DNA of 64,000 nucleotides, from NCBI RefSeq assembly GCF_006385805.1, contig NZ_VFSG01000001.1:124001-188000 (forward strand). Direction: 5' to 3'. Of this stretch, positions 18,080-27,362 are shown piece by piece. The notes under the pieces are model-generated. The model saw only the letters and a program-made list of their open reading frames with translations. It did not search any database and had not been told where the DNA came from. Source of the DNA: Streptococcus xiaochunlingii (GTDB lineage Bacteria; Bacillota; Bacilli; Lactobacillales; Streptococcaceae). Positions within the stretch are counted from its first letter, which is position 1. Every line of letters begins with the position of its first letter. The position numbers and the translations under genes were made by a program.

Positions 18080-19094
18080 AAAAATCAGTGCCGAGAATCT
18101 TCCTCCTATCCTTGTTTTATCAGGGGATGACATCGGTCAGTTTGAGTGGATGAAAGAGCAACTTTTAAAGAAAGTTGGCTATGATTCGTCTGATTTGAAC
18201 TATTCCTATTTTGACATGAAGGAAACAGCATATTCAGAGGTCGAGCTTGACTTGGTCAGCCTTCCATTTTTTGCGGACGAAAAAATAGTGATTTTGGATC
18301 ATTTTGTCGATGTGACGACCGCAAAAAAAAGATACCTGACGGATGATGAATTGCAGTCCTTTGAAGGATACTTATCAGCACCTTTAGAAACGACTCGCTT
18401 GATTGTCATTGCGGAAGGAAAACTGGATAGCAAACGAAGAATTGTCAAGCTCTTAAAAAGGGATGCCCAGTTGCTGGAAGCAACTGAATTAAAGGAACAG
18501 GAGTTGCGTGCCCATTTCACGGAAGAGATCAAGTCTCTAGGGCTAGCGATTGATTCACAAGCCTTCGACCAACTTTTGATCAAATCTGGCTTTGATTTTA
18601 GTGAGATTCAGAAAAACTTGGAGTTTCTTAAAAACTATAAGGGATCCTCAAGCATTACCATCTCAGATATTGAAGAGGCTATTCCAAAAACGCTCCAGGA
18701 TAATCTGTTTGATCTGATCCAGATGATCCTAAAGAAACAAATTGATCCCGCCCGTAGCTTGGTCAAGGATCTTCGTTTGCAAGGAGAGGATGAAATCAAG
18801 CTCTTGGCCATTTTATTGAGTCAGTTCCGCATCTATACACAGGTCAAGCTGTTGAAGCAAGAGGGACGGACAGAATCCCAAATCGTTTCAGACCTATCAG
18901 AGCTGACCGGCCGAAAAGTAAATCCCTATCAAGTCAAATTTGCTCTAAGAGATAGTAGAGGGATTTCTCTAGCTTATTTGGAGCAGGCGATTTGTCTTTT
19001 GATTGATACCGACTTCCAAATGAAATCGGGAACCTATGAGAAAGATTATCTATTTGATTTGGCTTTGCTAAAGTTGGCCAACCCATCTGTGTAA
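18057..19094 (+). CDS. holA: DNA polymerase III delta subunit HolA
   Basis: 345 aa delta subunit of the clamp loader, which opens the beta sliding clamp during replication. The sequence has the AAA+-like delta fold: PPILVLSGDDIGQFEWMKEQ at the N-terminus, LVSLPFFADEKIVILD around residues 60-75, and a helical C-terminal collar domain. Start ATG 18057 gives the usual length and begins MQALQTIKK. ATG 18039 is possible and would add six residues. It overlaps the DUF805 gene. sodA follows at 72 bases, in the conserved streptococcal holA-sodA order. Confidence 0.92.
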   Translation: MQALQTIKKISAENLPPILVLSGDDIGQFEWMKEQLLKKVGYDSSDLNYSYFDMKETAYSEVELDLVSLPFFADEKIVILDHFVDVTTAKKRYLTDDELQSFEGYLSAPLETTRLIVIAEGKLDSKRRIVKLLKRDAQLLEATELKEQELRAHFTEEIKSLGLAIDSQAFDQLLIKSGFDFSEIQKNLEFLKNYKGSSSITISDIEEAIPKTLQDNLFDLIQMILKKQIDPARSLVKDLRLQGEDEIKLLAILLSQFRIYTQVKLLKQEGRTESQIVSDLSELTGRKVNPYQVKFALRDSRGISLAYLEQAICLLIDTDFQMKSGTYEKDYLFDLALLKLANPSV

Positions 19095-19103
19095 GCAGAA
19101 TAG

Positions 19104-19132
19104 TTGAATAAATTAGATGATTGCGTTATCAT
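19104..19132 (+). promoter_or_regulatory. Candidate sodA promoter
   Basis: TTGAAT (19104-19109), 17-base spacer, TATCAT (19127-19132), just after the holA stop and 34 bases before the sodA ATG. Confidence 0.5.
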
Positions 19133-19165
19133 TTTTATATACATAAAGAAATAGAGGTATTTTCC

Positions 19166-19771
19166 ATGGCAATTATTTTACCAGATCTTCCGTACGCATA
19201 CGATGCATTGGAACCATATATTGATGCTGAAACAATGCACTTGCACCATGATAAACACCATCAAACTTACGTAAACAATGCAAATGCAGCTCTTGAAAAA
19301 CACCCTGAAATTGGTGAAGACCTTGAAGCTTTGTTGGCAGATGTAGAATCTATCCCAGCTGATATCCGCCAAGCGCTTATCAACAACGGTGGTGGACACT
19401 TGAACCACGCTCTTTTCTGGGAATTGATGACTCCTGAAAAGACAGCTCCTTCAGCAGAACTTGCAGCAACAATCGACGAAGCCTTCGGTTCATTCGAAGA
19501 ATTCCAAGCAGCTTTCACTGCAGCAGCAACTACTCGTTTCGGTTCTGGATGGGCATGGTTGGTTGTGAACAAAGAAGGGAAGCTTGAAGTCACTTCAACA
19601 GCAAACCAAGACACACCAATCTCAGAAGGGAAGAAACCAATCTTGGGCTTGGACGTTTGGGAACATGCATACTACGTGAAATACCGCAACGTTCGTCCTG
19701 ACTACATCAAAGCTTTCTTCTCAGTGATTAACTGGAACAAAGTAGACGAGCTTTACGCAGCAGCTAAATAA
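19166..19771 (+). CDS. sodA: Superoxide dismutase (Mn/Fe family) SodA
   Basis: 201 aa cytoplasmic superoxide dismutase that converts superoxide to peroxide and oxygen. Expected metal ligands are visible: His27 (MHLHHDKHH), a second His in NHALFWELM, and Asp/His in [10 protein letters not shown]. Streptococcal SodA usually works with Mn and is cambialistic; the sequence alone does not decide the metal. ATG 19166 follows ATAGAGG and gives the family length. The 15-residue upstream extension is rejected. Codon use is strongly biased, as for a highly expressed gene. Confidence 0.96.
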   Translation: MAIILPDLPYAYDALEPYIDAETMHLHHDKHHQTYVNNANAALEKHPEIGEDLEALLADVESIPADIRQALINNGGGHLNHALFWELMTPEKTAPSAELAATIDEAFGSFEEFQAAFTAAATTRFGSGWAWLVVNKEGKLEVTSTANQDTPISEGKKPILGLDVWEHAYYVKYRNVRPDYIKAFFSVINWNKVDELYAAAK

Positions 19772-19788
19772 GCTTTCATAATAAAAAA

Positions 19789-19844
19789 GGTTTGAATCAA
19801 GAGGTCTCTTAAAGGAGCCTCTCGATTCAGGCTTTTTATTTTTC
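19789..19844 (+). terminator. sodA terminator
   Basis: TGAATCAAGAGG pairs with CCTCTCGATTCA (one mismatch) and is followed by a T-rich tract. Confidence 0.85.
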
Positions 19845-19896
19845 GAATTGGCCAACATAGTCTCAAATGAATCCCCCATTTTAGGAGGGATATTTC

Positions 19897-19989
19897 TTGC
19901 GTTTATACCTGAAAATGATACACTAGAAGAGTATGTGAAAGTGAGGAGAAAGGCTTCCTACATAAGGAAGAAGCCGTGTCACTTTTTCA
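19897..19989 (+). promoter_or_regulatory. Promoter and structured leader of the HerA-like gene
   Basis: TTGCGT (19897-19902), 16-base spacer, TACACT (19919-19924). Immediately after the predicted start is a two-tier hairpin (19936-19989): an outer stem TGAAAGTGA with TCACTTTTTCA, and an inner stem GGCTTCCT with AGGAAG/AAGCC. No T-run follows, so it is not an ordinary terminator. Confidence 0.45.
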
Positions 19990-20025
19990 GAAAAAAACTG
20001 TACCTCAACAAAAGGGAGAATAAAA

Positions 20026-21498
20026 ATGACAAGTATTACGATTACAAAAGGAGCAGTGGATACACCACTTTATCTAAAAATGCTCAACCGCCACGGGTTA
20101 ATTGCAGGGGCTACTGGTACAGGGAAAACCGTGACCCTAAAAGTCATTACTGAAAAATTAAGTCAGCAAGGGATTCCAGTGTTTCTAGCAGATATCAAGG
20201 GAGATCTTTCAGGTCTTGCTAAAGCCGGACAATGGACGCCAAAGATGGAAGAGCGCTATAAACTACTTGGTATTACAGATCCTTTTGAACCTCAAGCTTT
20301 TCCAGTTCGCTTATGGGATGTCTTTGGTCAAGCAGGTCATCCAGTCCGTGCTACGATTGAAGGAATGGGCTCTCTTTTGCTAGCGCGCTTGTTGGACCTC
20401 AACGAAACGCAAACAGGGATTTTGGCCATCGTCTTTAAATTAGCCAAAGAAAAAAATTGGCCTTTAATTGATTTGAAGGATTTGCAGAGTCTTTTGAAGG
20501 AAGTCTATGACCATGCCTCAGATTATTCCGCTCAATACGGCAATATCAGTAAACAATCAGTAGGAGCTATTCAACGAAGCTTGTTAGTGCTAGAGCAAGA
20601 GGGGGCAGATCAATTCTTCGGAGAGCCTGCCTTGGATCTTCAAGATTTTATGCAATTGGACAGCAGTGGACGAGGCTACATCAACATTCTATCAGCGACT
20701 CGTCTTTTCAACTCCCCTAAGCTCTATTCAACCTTCCTTATCTGGATGTTGTCTCGTCTGTTCGAGACCTTACCAGAAGTTGGAGATCTAGAAAAACCAA
20801 AATTTGTCTTCTTCTTTGATGAAGCCCACCTCTTGTTTAATGATGCGAGCAAGCTCTTCCTTGAAAAAGTTGAGCAAGTCGTTCGCCTTATCCGGTCTAA
20901 AGGAGTGGGGATCTACTTTATTACACAGAATCCTCAAGATCTCCCTGAGTCTGTATTGGCCCAGCTTGGGAATCGTGTTCAACATGCCTTGCGTGCCTAT
21001 ACGCCAAAAGAAATGAAAGCTATTAAAGTTGCTGCTCAAAGCTTTCGACCAAACCCAGAATTTGATACGGAAACTGTCTTGACGGAGTTGGGAACAGGGG
21101 AAGCTCTCGTCTCCTTCCTAAATGAAAAGGGGCAACCAAGTGTGGTGGAACGTTCTTATATTTTGTCTCCACAATCGAGCTTTGATTTGTTAAACGAGAG
21201 TGAACAGTTGGCCTTGATTACCAGCTCTCCTTTCCATCAAAAATATGCTGTTCGAGTAGACAATGAATCAGCTTATGAAAAGTTGACTGAAAAATCTGCT
21301 AGAGAAGAGAAGGAAAAGGAGCGGGAAGAGGAAGAAAAGACCAGAGTAGCAGAGGAAAAGACTAGTCAAAAACGGAGTCCGGGCCGTCCGCGGAAATCTA
21401 GTTTAGAAAAGGCCAAAGATTCCTTTATCAGTTCCTTGTTCCGTACCATTGCGCGTGAAGTGGCAAAACTAATCATGGGATCCTTTAAGCGGAAATAA
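20026..21498 (+). CDS. HerA-like ATPase, DUF853 (helicase HerA-like C-terminal) family
   Basis: 490 aa P-loop ATPase of the HerA/FtsK superfamily, DUF853 branch (E. coli YjgR type). Walker A is GATGTGKTVTLK (about residues 28-39). Walker B is FVFFFDEAHLLF (about 261-272), and an arginine-finger region with QNPQDLPESVLAQLGNRVQH follows. The last 80 residues are highly charged (Glu/Lys/Arg) and end in a hydrophobic helix. The function of bacterial DUF853 proteins is not established. HerA relatives pump or unwind DNA with NurA, but no nurA is nearby. AAAGGGAG precedes the ATG. Confidence 0.87.
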   Translation: MTSITITKGAVDTPLYLKMLNRHGLIAGATGTGKTVTLKVITEKLSQQGIPVFLADIKGDLSGLAKAGQWTPKMEERYKLLGITDPFEPQAFPVRLWDVFGQAGHPVRATIEGMGSLLLARLLDLNETQTGILAIVFKLAKEKNWPLIDLKDLQSLLKEVYDHASDYSAQYGNISKQSVGAIQRSLLVLEQEGADQFFGEPALDLQDFMQLDSSGRGYINILSATRLFNSPKLYSTFLIWMLSRLFETLPEVGDLEKPKFVFFFDEAHLLFNDASKLFLEKVEQVVRLIRSKGVGIYFITQNPQDLPESVLAQLGNRVQHALRAYTPKEMKAIKVAAQSFRPNPEFDTETVLTELGTGEALVSFLNEKGQPSVVERSYILSPQSSFDLLNESEQLALITSSPFHQKYAVRVDNESAYEKLTEKSAREEKEKEREEEEKTRVAEEKTSQKRSPGRPRKSSLEKAKDSFISSLFRTIAREVAKLIMGSFKRK

Positions 21499-21601
21499 GA
21501 CAGTCAAAAGGGGATGGATTCTTAGGATATGAAGAAGGATTGACCTAGAAATCGCTAAAAAATTTCTTCTATAAGAAATCGTTTTCTGAACTGGAAATAC
21601 C

Positions 21602-21630
21602 TTGTTATTTTAAAGAGAATCTTTTATAAT
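21602..21630 (+). promoter_or_regulatory. Promoter placing +1 two or three bases before the hydrolase ATG
   Basis: TTGTTA (21602-21607), 17-base spacer, TATAAT (21625-21630). The expected start is at 21637-21638 and the ATG is at 21640, with no Shine-Dalgarno. A perfect inverted repeat ATTTCTT-CTAT-AAGAAAT lies further upstream (about 21563-21580). Confidence 0.6.
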
Positions 21631-21639
21631 TAACTTCAT

Positions 21640-22692
21640 ATGAAAAAAATATTTAATGTTCGATCGATCATGATTGTGTTGGGGATTTTATTATGTATAG
21701 GAGGAGTTGGAGCGTTAACTTACCTCCATCTTTATCAGGCTCCTGCCTCGTCGCTTGCTCAAGATGGAACGACGGCTCAAGCAGTGGACTCCAAGCAAGA
21801 GAAGCAAGCACTCCAACCTCCTCGTGTCAAAACTCCTGAGGAGAAACAAGCTGTCATGGATCAAGACCGTGAAACCATGGAGAATTTAGGTCTTGTCTAT
21901 GATTATGCCAATAAAGGCTTGGTAGAAGTAGTACAAGACTACATGGCTGAATATGGTATTGATCCTTCCCAAATTACCTTTACCTATAAAAATCCTGCGA
22001 CAGGCCAACAGTTTTCAATGAATGAGTTGCAGCCGATGACAGCTGGAAGTACCTATAAACTGCCCCTCAATATGTTAGTCATGGATGAAGTCGATGCAGG
22101 GAAGTTAAACTTAACGGATGAATTTGATATTACCAATACTTACTACGAGTACCTTTGAGAGCACGATAATTATGTAGCTGCCTTTGGTGGCGCTATGACG
22201 ATTCCAGATATGCAGCGTTATTCTCTTGTCTATTCAGAAAATACGCCGGCATATGCCTTGGCCGACCGCTTTGGTGGTATGGACAATGTCTATGAGAAGT
22301 ATGAAAAATATGGAAAATCCCGGGCAGAAATAAAAACCATTAGTCCTGAAAACAAAACGACATCTGATTACTATATTCAAGTCTTGGACTATCTTTGGAA
22401 TCACAAAGAAAAGTATGGGACCTTGCTAGAATTGATCGGAGAGTCCTTCCCGAATGAATACTACAAACGGTATTTACCAGATTTAGTCATTCAGCAAAAA
22501 CCTGGTTATGTAGCGGAAGCCCTCAATGTCGAAGCCATCGTTTACGAACAAACACCCTACCTCATCTCGATTTTTACAGCTGGTCTAGGGGGAACTACTC
22601 CAGAAAGTACGGAGATCAGTGGATACGGTCTTCATTTACTTGGTCAACTCTGCTATGTGATTAATGAATGGCACCGTGTAAATGTCAACTAA
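21640..22692 (+). pseudogene. Serine hydrolase (class A beta-lactamase-like) interrupted by an in-frame TGA
   Basis: A 350-codon frame split by one TGA at 22156-22158 (codon 173). Both halves stay in the same phase and encode one beta-lactamase/PBP-like fold. There is an N-terminal membrane anchor (residues 9-29), then the SxxK motif STYK (Ser137, Lys140) before the stop. After the stop come YSENTPAYA (SxN-type motif) and QKPGYV (KTG-like, here KPG). The first half alone lacks two of the three active-site motifs, so this is probably a recent nonsense pseudogene. A sequencing error or readthrough remain possible. The expected mRNA is almost leaderless. A strong terminator follows. Relatives are surface-anchored hydrolases of unknown substrate. 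Confidence 0.8.
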
Positions 22693-22700
22693 CGATTTAG

Positions 22701-22736
22701 AACCTTTCCCAAAAACGTTTTGGGAAGGTTTTTTCT
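22701..22736 (+). terminator. Terminator after the serine hydrolase gene
   Basis: AACCTTTCCCAAAA pairs with TTTTGGGAAGGTT around a three-base loop with one bulge and is followed by TTTTTT. Confidence 0.9.
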
Positions 22737-22778
22737 TAGCAAAAATAAGTTTCATGGTTAAAATCTTGGTGACATTCT

Positions 22779-22807
22779 TTGAGGTCAGTGAATAAATATG
22801 ATATAAT
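22779..22807 (+). promoter_or_regulatory. Promoter of the Crp/Fnr-type regulator gene
   Basis: TTGAGG (22779-22784), 17-base spacer, TATAAT (22802-22807) preceded by TGA, giving an extended -10. Confidence 0.68.
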
Positions 22808-22835
22808 AACTAAAGAACCCAAAGAAAGAATAGAA

Positions 22836-23522
22836 ATGATTACAAAAGAAGATTATCAGTTGATTCGCTCCCATTCAGCTTTCTCTGCGATTCCAGTTGA
22901 AAAATTTGATAAATTAGCTGTCGAAATCCATTATAGAGAAATCCCAAAGGGACAGATCCTATTTTTTGCCGGTGATAAGCGCGATCGAATTTTTTTAGTG
23001 GTAAAAGGCTATGTTCGTATTGAGGAGTTTGACTCTTCAGATACCTTCTCGTATATGGATTACATTAAAGAAGGAGCCGTCTTCCCATACGGTGGTATGT
23101 TTACAGATTCAACTTATCACTATACAGCCACTTCCATGACAACCGTTAAATACTTCAGTATTCCTGTTCAGCTTTATGAGGAAATTGTTCAGTCCAGTAT
23201 GGAACAAGTTCTCTTTATAACGAGAAAACTTTCAAAAATTTTGGAATTCCAGGAGTTGCGACTTCGCAATGTGGTCGCAGCCAGTGCCAGTGATCGTGTG
23301 ATCCAATCCTTAGCTCTACTCTGTATGGATTATCAAAAGTTTGGTCCAACCATTCCTTTTCCGATGAGCATGAAAGAGTTGGCCAGATTAGCTGCAACGA
23401 CGAGAGAAACGGTCAATCAAGTATTAAAGAAGCTCCTAGAAGAGGAGAGAATCGAGTACAAGCATAAGAAATTAACTTTTCTTGATCTTCCATTCTTTTT
23501 AGATAGTTTTGAAGAAGCTTAG
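22836..23522 (+). CDS. flp: Crp/Fnr-family regulator of the arginine deiminase operon (Flp-like)
   Basis: 228 aa regulator. It has an N-terminal cyclic-nucleotide-binding-type beta-roll (GQILFFAGDKRDRIFLVVKG, about residues 40-60). A dimer helix follows, then a C-terminal Crp-type winged helix-turn-helix (SMKELARLAATTRETVNQVL, about 182-201). No cysteine cluster for an Fe-S centre is present, so it is not a classical oxygen sensor. In S. gordonii an Fnr-like protein (Flp) encoded directly before arcA helps activate arc expression; the same position here supports that role. ATG 22836 gives the family N-terminus. The upstream in-frame ATG at 22779 overlaps the promoter and is rejected. Confidence 0.85.
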   Translation: MITKEDYQLIRSHSAFSAIPVEKFDKLAVEIHYREIPKGQILFFAGDKRDRIFLVVKGYVRIEEFDSSDTFSYMDYIKEGAVFPYGGMFTDSTYHYTATSMTTVKYFSIPVQLYEEIVQSSMEQVLFITRKLSKILEFQELRLRNVVAASASDRVIQSLALLCMDYQKFGPTIPFPMSMKELARLAATTRETVNQVLKKLLEEERIEYKHKKLTFLDLPFFLDSFEEA

Positions 23523-23540
23523 TAAGGCTTCTTTTATTTT
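23512..23540 (+). terminator. Terminator overlapping the regulator stop codon
   Basis: AAGAAGC pairs with GCTTCTT, with the stop codon in the loop region, followed by TTTATTTT. Confidence 0.6.
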
Positions 23541-23703
23541 CTGTCAAAAACGATAAAAGTTCTTCAATTTAAATAAAAAATATTTACCCGCAAAAAGAAT
23601 ATATATAATAAAATATCCAAAGAAAGCGGTTCATATTTCATAAAATGATGGTAATATTTAAAAAAACGTCAGATTCTTGGCATTCGTAATGGAAGATTGG
23701 TTG

Positions 23704-23717
23704 TGAAAGCGGTACCA
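23704..23717 (+). promoter_or_regulatory. cre-like site before arcA
   Basis: TGAAAGCGGTACCA matches 13 of 14 positions of the cre consensus and lies 70 bases before the arcA ATG. A weaker copy, AGAAAGCGGTTCAT, is at 23621-23634. This fits the known CcpA repression of streptococcal arc operons. No convincing -35/-10 pair for arcA could be fixed in the 265-base gap. Confidence 0.65.
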
Positions 23718-23787
23718 ATTGGTGATAAAATGAAACATGTAAACGGGATTAGCTAAGCTAAACCGCAAGAAAAAAGGAGGACTATAG

Positions 23788-25017
23788 ATGTCTACACACC
23801 CAATTCATGTTTTCTCAGAAATTGGAAAACTGAAAAAAGTTTGTTTGCACCGTCCAGGTAAAGAGTTGGAAAACTTGATGCCTGACTATCTTGAACGTCT
23901 TCTTTTTGATGATATTCCATTCTTGGAAGATGCTCAAAAAGAACACGATGCATTTGCTGAAGCACTTCGTAACGAAGGAATCGAAGTACTTTATCTTGAA
24001 CAGTTGGCTGCTGAGTCATTGACTTCTCCAGAAATTCGCGATCAGTTTATCGAAGAATACCTTGAAGAAGCAAACATTCGTGGACGCCAAACAAAAATTG
24101 CGATCCGTGAATTTCTTCACAGCATTGAAGACAACCAAGAATTGGTTGAAAAAACAATGGCAGGGGTTCAAAAAGCTGAACTTCCAGAAATTCCTGAAGA
24201 AGCAAAAGGATTGACAGACCTTGTTGAATCTGACTACCCATTTGCAATCGACCCAATGCCAAACTTGTACTTCACACGTGACCCATTTGCTACAATTGGT
24301 AATGCAGTATCATTGAACCACATGTACGCAGATACACGTAACCGTGAAACTTTGTATGGTAAATACATCTTCAAATACCACCCAGTTTACGGTGGAAAAG
24401 TTGAACTTGTCTACAACCGTGAAGAAGATACTCGTATCGAAGGTGGAGATGAGTTGGTACTTTCTAAAGATGTATTGGCAGTTGGTATCTCACAACGTAC
24501 AGATGCTGCATCAATCGAAAAATTGTTGGTAAACATCTTCAAGAAGAACGTTGGCTTCAAGAAAGTATTGGCCTTCGAATTTGCTAACAACCGTAAATTC
24601 ATGCACTTGGATACAGTATTCACAATGGTGGACTACGATAAATTCACAATCCACCCAGAAATCCAAGGTAACCTTCGCGTCTTCTCTGTAACTTATGAAA
24701 ACGAACAATTGAAGATCGTTGAAGAAAAAGGTGATTTGGCTGAATTGCTTGCTGAAAACCTTGGTGTTGAAAAAGTTACTTTGATTCCATGTGGAGATGG
24801 CAACATCGTTGCTGCTGCGCGTGAACAATGGAACGACGGATCAAATACTCTTACAATCGCACCTGGTGTGGTAGTTGTATACGACCGTAACACTGTAACC
24901 AACAAGAAATTAGAAGAATACGGACTTCGTTTGATCAAGATCCGCGGAAGTGAATTGGTTCGCGGTCGTGGTGGACCTCGTTGTATGTCAATGCCATTCG
25001 AACGTGAAGAAATCTAA
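23788..25017 (+). CDS. arcA: Arginine deiminase ArcA
   Basis: 409 aa cytoplasmic arginine deiminase: L-arginine to citrulline and ammonia, the first step of the ATP- and base-producing ADI pathway. Seen: [10 protein letters not shown] (about residues 155-164), the His/Asp catalytic region, and the C-terminal [11 protein letters not shown] with the nucleophilic Cys399. Strong Shine-Dalgarno AAGGAGG. First structural gene of arcABCDT. Its codon bias indicates very high expression. Ammonia production supports acid tolerance in oral biofilms. Confidence 0.97.
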   Translation: MSTHPIHVFSEIGKLKKVCLHRPGKELENLMPDYLERLLFDDIPFLEDAQKEHDAFAEALRNEGIEVLYLEQLAAESLTSPEIRDQFIEEYLEEANIRGRQTKIAIREFLHSIEDNQELVEKTMAGVQKAELPEIPEEAKGLTDLVESDYPFAIDPMPNLYFTRDPFATIGNAVSLNHMYADTRNRETLYGKYIFKYHPVYGGKVELVYNREEDTRIEGGDELVLSKDVLAVGISQRTDAASIEKLLVNIFKKNVGFKKVLAFEFANNRKFMHLDTVFTMVDYDKFTIHPEIQGNLRVFSVTYENEQLKIVEEKGDLAELLAENLGVEKVTLIPCGDGNIVAAAREQWNDGSNTLTIAPGVVVVYDRNTVTNKKLEEYGLRLIKIRGSELVRGRGGPRCMSMPFEREEI

Positions 25018-25038
25018 TCATCCTTCTACAGGTTAGAC

Positions 25039-25062
25039 GGGCTCAGTGTCTAAACTGAGCCC
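25039..25062 (+). promoter_or_regulatory. Hairpin between arcA and arcB
   Basis: Perfect nine-base stem GGGCTCAGT with ACTGAGCCC around a six-base loop. No T-run follows, so it is more likely an mRNA stabiliser or processing site than a terminator. Confidence 0.6.
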
Positions 25063-25112
25063 TCTAAACTGGTTGACAGGATCCAATCAAGCATAATAAA
25101 AGGAGATAATTA

Positions 25113-26129
25113 ATGACAACTTCAGTATTCCAAGGACGTAGCTTTTTAGCAGAAAAAGACTTTACACGTGCAGAGTTAGAATACCTTATCGGACTTTCAG
25201 CTCACTTGAAAGATCTTAAAAAACGCAACATTGAACACCGCTACCTAGCTGGTAAAAACATTGCGCTTTTGTTTGAAAAAACTTCAACTCGTACTCGTGC
25301 AGCCTTCACTACTGCAGCCATCGACCTTGGTGCTCACCCAGAATACCTTGGTGCAAATGACATCCAACTCGGTAAAAAAGAATCTACAGAAGATACTGCT
25401 AAAGTTCTTGGACGTATGTTTGACGGTATTGAATTCCGTGGTTTCAGCCAACGTATGGTTGAAGAATTGGCTGAATTCTCAGGTGTTCCAGTATGGAATG
25501 GTTTGACTGACGAATGGCACCCAACTCAAATGCTTGCAGACTACTTGACTGTTCAAGAAAACTTTGGACGCCTTGAAGGTTTGACACTTGTGTACTGTGG
25601 TGACGGACGTAACAACGTTGCAAACAGCCTTCTTGTAACAGGTGCTATCCTTGGTGTGAACGTACACATCTTCTCACCAAAAGAACTCTTCCCAGAACAA
25701 GAAATTGTTGAATTGGCAGAAGGATTCGCAAAAGAAAGTGGCGCTCATATCTTGATCACTGAAGATGCTGACGAAGCTGTGAAAGGTGCAGATGTACTTT
25801 ACACTGACGTTTGGGTATCTATGGGTGAAGAAGACAAATTTGCAGAACGCGTTGCCCTTTTGAAACCTTACCAAGTAAACATGGAATTGGTTAAGAAAGC
25901 TGATAACGAAGACTTGATCTTCTTGCACTGCTTGCCAGCTTTCCACGACACAAACACTGTTTATGGTAAAGATGTTGCTGAAAAATTCGGCGTAGAAGAA
26001 ATGGAAGTTACTGACGAAGTGTTCCGTAGCAAATATGCTCGTCACTTTGACCAAGCTGAAAACCGTATGCACACCATCAAAGCGGTGATGGCAGCTACTC
26101 TTGGTAACTTGTACATTCCAAAAGTTTAA
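25113..26129 (+). CDS. arcB: Catabolic ornithine carbamoyltransferase ArcB
   Basis: 338 aa enzyme that phosphorolyses citrulline to ornithine and carbamoyl phosphate. Seen: the carbamoyl-phosphate loop [12 protein letters not shown] (about residues 53-64), [11 protein letters not shown] (about 137-147), and the ornithine-site HCLPAFHD. It is placed after arcA with AAAGGAG upstream, so it is the catabolic enzyme rather than biosynthetic ArgF. The length is typical. Confidence 0.97.
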   Translation: MTTSVFQGRSFLAEKDFTRAELEYLIGLSAHLKDLKKRNIEHRYLAGKNIALLFEKTSTRTRAAFTTAAIDLGAHPEYLGANDIQLGKKESTEDTAKVLGRMFDGIEFRGFSQRMVEELAEFSGVPVWNGLTDEWHPTQMLADYLTVQENFGRLEGLTLVYCGDGRNNVANSLLVTGAILGVNVHIFSPKELFPEQEIVELAEGFAKESGAHILITEDADEAVKGADVLYTDVWVSMGEEDKFAERVALLKPYQVNMELVKKADNEDLIFLHCLPAFHDTNTVYGKDVAEKFGVEEMEVTDEVFRSKYARHFDQAENRMHTIKAVMAATLGNLYIPKV

Positions 26130-26157
26130 GACTTTATAACCGTATACCAACAGCTAT

Positions 26158-26199
26158 AGGGGCTGGACTGCTAGCTTTAGTCCTGCCCCTATTTTTTAT
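26158..26199 (+). terminator. Intra-operon terminator between arcB and arcC
   Basis: AGGGGCTGGACT pairs with AGTCCTGCCCCT (one mismatch) around an eight-base loop and leads into ATTTTTTAT. No clear promoter precedes arcC, so readthrough must supply it and the hairpin should lower arcC relative to arcAB. Confidence 0.75.
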
Positions 26200-26214
26200 A
26201 GAAAGGGAAAACCT

Positions 26215-27159
26215 ATGTCAAGAAAAATCGTCGTTGCTTTGGGAGGAAACGCCATCCTTTCATCTGATCCTTCTGCAAAAGCTCAACAAGAAGCACTTGT
26301 AGAAACAGCAAAACACTTAGTCAAATTAATCAAAAATGGGGATGACTTGATCATCACTCACGGAAATGGTCCTCAAGTAGGAAACCTTTTGCTCCAACAC
26401 TTGGCAGCTGATTCTGAAAAGAACCCAGCTTTCCCATTGGATTCATTGGTTGCAATGACTGAAGGAAGCATTGGTTTCTGGCTTCAAAACGCTCTTCAAA
26501 ATGCTCTTCTTGAAGAAGGAATTGAAAAGGATGTGGCTTCAGTTGTGACACAAGTCGTTGTGGATAAGAACGACCCAGCCTTTGTCAACCTCAGCAAACC
26601 AATCGGTCCATTCTACTCAGAAGAAGAAGCAAAAGCAGAAGCTGAAAAATCTGGAGCAACCTTTAAGGAAGATGCTGGTCGTGGCTGGCGTAAAGTTGTT
26701 GCTTCACCAAAACCAGTGGATATCAAAGAAATCAATACCATCCGTACCTTGTTGAACGACGGACAAGTCGTTGTTGCTGCTGGTGGTGGCGGTATCCCAG
26801 TTGTGAAAGAAGCAAATGGTAGCTTGACTGGTGTTGAAGCTGTTATCGACAAAGACTTTGCATCACAACGTTTGGCTGAGTTAGTAGAAGCAGACCTCTT
26901 CATCGTTTTGACCGGTGTAGACTATGTTTTTGTGAACTACAACAAACCAGACCAAGAAAAATTGGAACATGTTAATGTTGCTCAATTGGAAGAGTACATC
27001 AAACAAGATCAATTTGCACCAGGAAGTATGCTTCCTAAAGTAGAAGCTGCCATCGCCTTTGTAAACGGTCGTCCAGAAGGAAAAGCAGTTATCACTTCAC
27101 TTGAAAACCTTGGCGCTTTGATTGAGTCTGAAAGTGGAACAATTATCGTTAAAGACTAA
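26215..27159 (+). CDS. arcC: Carbamate kinase ArcC
   Basis: 314 aa kinase that transfers phosphate from carbamoyl phosphate to ADP, yielding ATP, ammonia and CO2, the energy-yielding step of the ADI pathway. The amino-acid-kinase fold is evident from [10 protein letters not shown] at the N-terminus, [14 protein letters not shown] (about residues 46-59), and AAGGGGIPV (about 187-195). A terminator lies on each side. The start has AGAAAGGG upstream. Confidence 0.96.
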   Translation: MSRKIVVALGGNAILSSDPSAKAQQEALVETAKHLVKLIKNGDDLIITHGNGPQVGNLLLQHLAADSEKNPAFPLDSLVAMTEGSIGFWLQNALQNALLEEGIEKDVASVVTQVVVDKNDPAFVNLSKPIGPFYSEEEAKAEAEKSGATFKEDAGRGWRKVVASPKPVDIKEINTIRTLLNDGQVVVAAGGGGIPVVKEANGSLTGVEAVIDKDFASQRLAELVEADLFIVLTGVDYVFVNYNKPDQEKLEHVNVAQLEEYIKQDQFAPGSMLPKVEAAIAFVNGRPEGKAVITSLENLGALIESESGTIIVKD

Positions 27160-27175
27160 TTCATGTACATGAGTG

Positions 27176-27232
27176 AGGGGAGTGAACCCATATTTACAGG
27201 AGTTTGTACAAAGTTCCTCCCCTATTTTTTTC
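27176..27232 (+). terminator. arcC terminator
   Basis: AGGGGAG (27176-27182) pairs with CTCCCCT (27217-27223) around a long loop and is followed by ATTTTTTT. Confidence 0.7.
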
Positions 27233-27290
27233 TAAAAAAGATTAGGAAAAACTAGTTTTTTAATCTTAAATATGATAAAATTAACATATA

Positions 27291-27304
27291 GGTAAGCGCT
27301 TTCT
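27291..27304 (+). promoter_or_regulatory. cre-like site before arcD
   Basis: GGTAAGCGCTTTCT, read on the other strand as AGAAAGCGCTTACC, fits 12 of 14 cre positions. It is 59 bases before the arcD ATG and may repress a separate arcDT promoter. ATGATAAAAT just upstream could supply a -10. Confidence 0.6.
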
Positions 27305-27362
27305 AAAAGTTTAACCTTTTGAAAGACTCACTCAAATTTTGTTGCGTTAGGAGGATAAACAA

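Noticed and set aside
19848..20153. 101-codon frame overlapping the HerA-like gene start
   Set aside because: Runs through the promoter and leader hairpin of the ATPase gene, with no Shine-Dalgarno and a shifted-frame tail.
22779..22835. Longer start for the Crp/Fnr regulator
   Set aside because: The extension contains the promoter -35/-10 and adds 19 residues not typical of the family.
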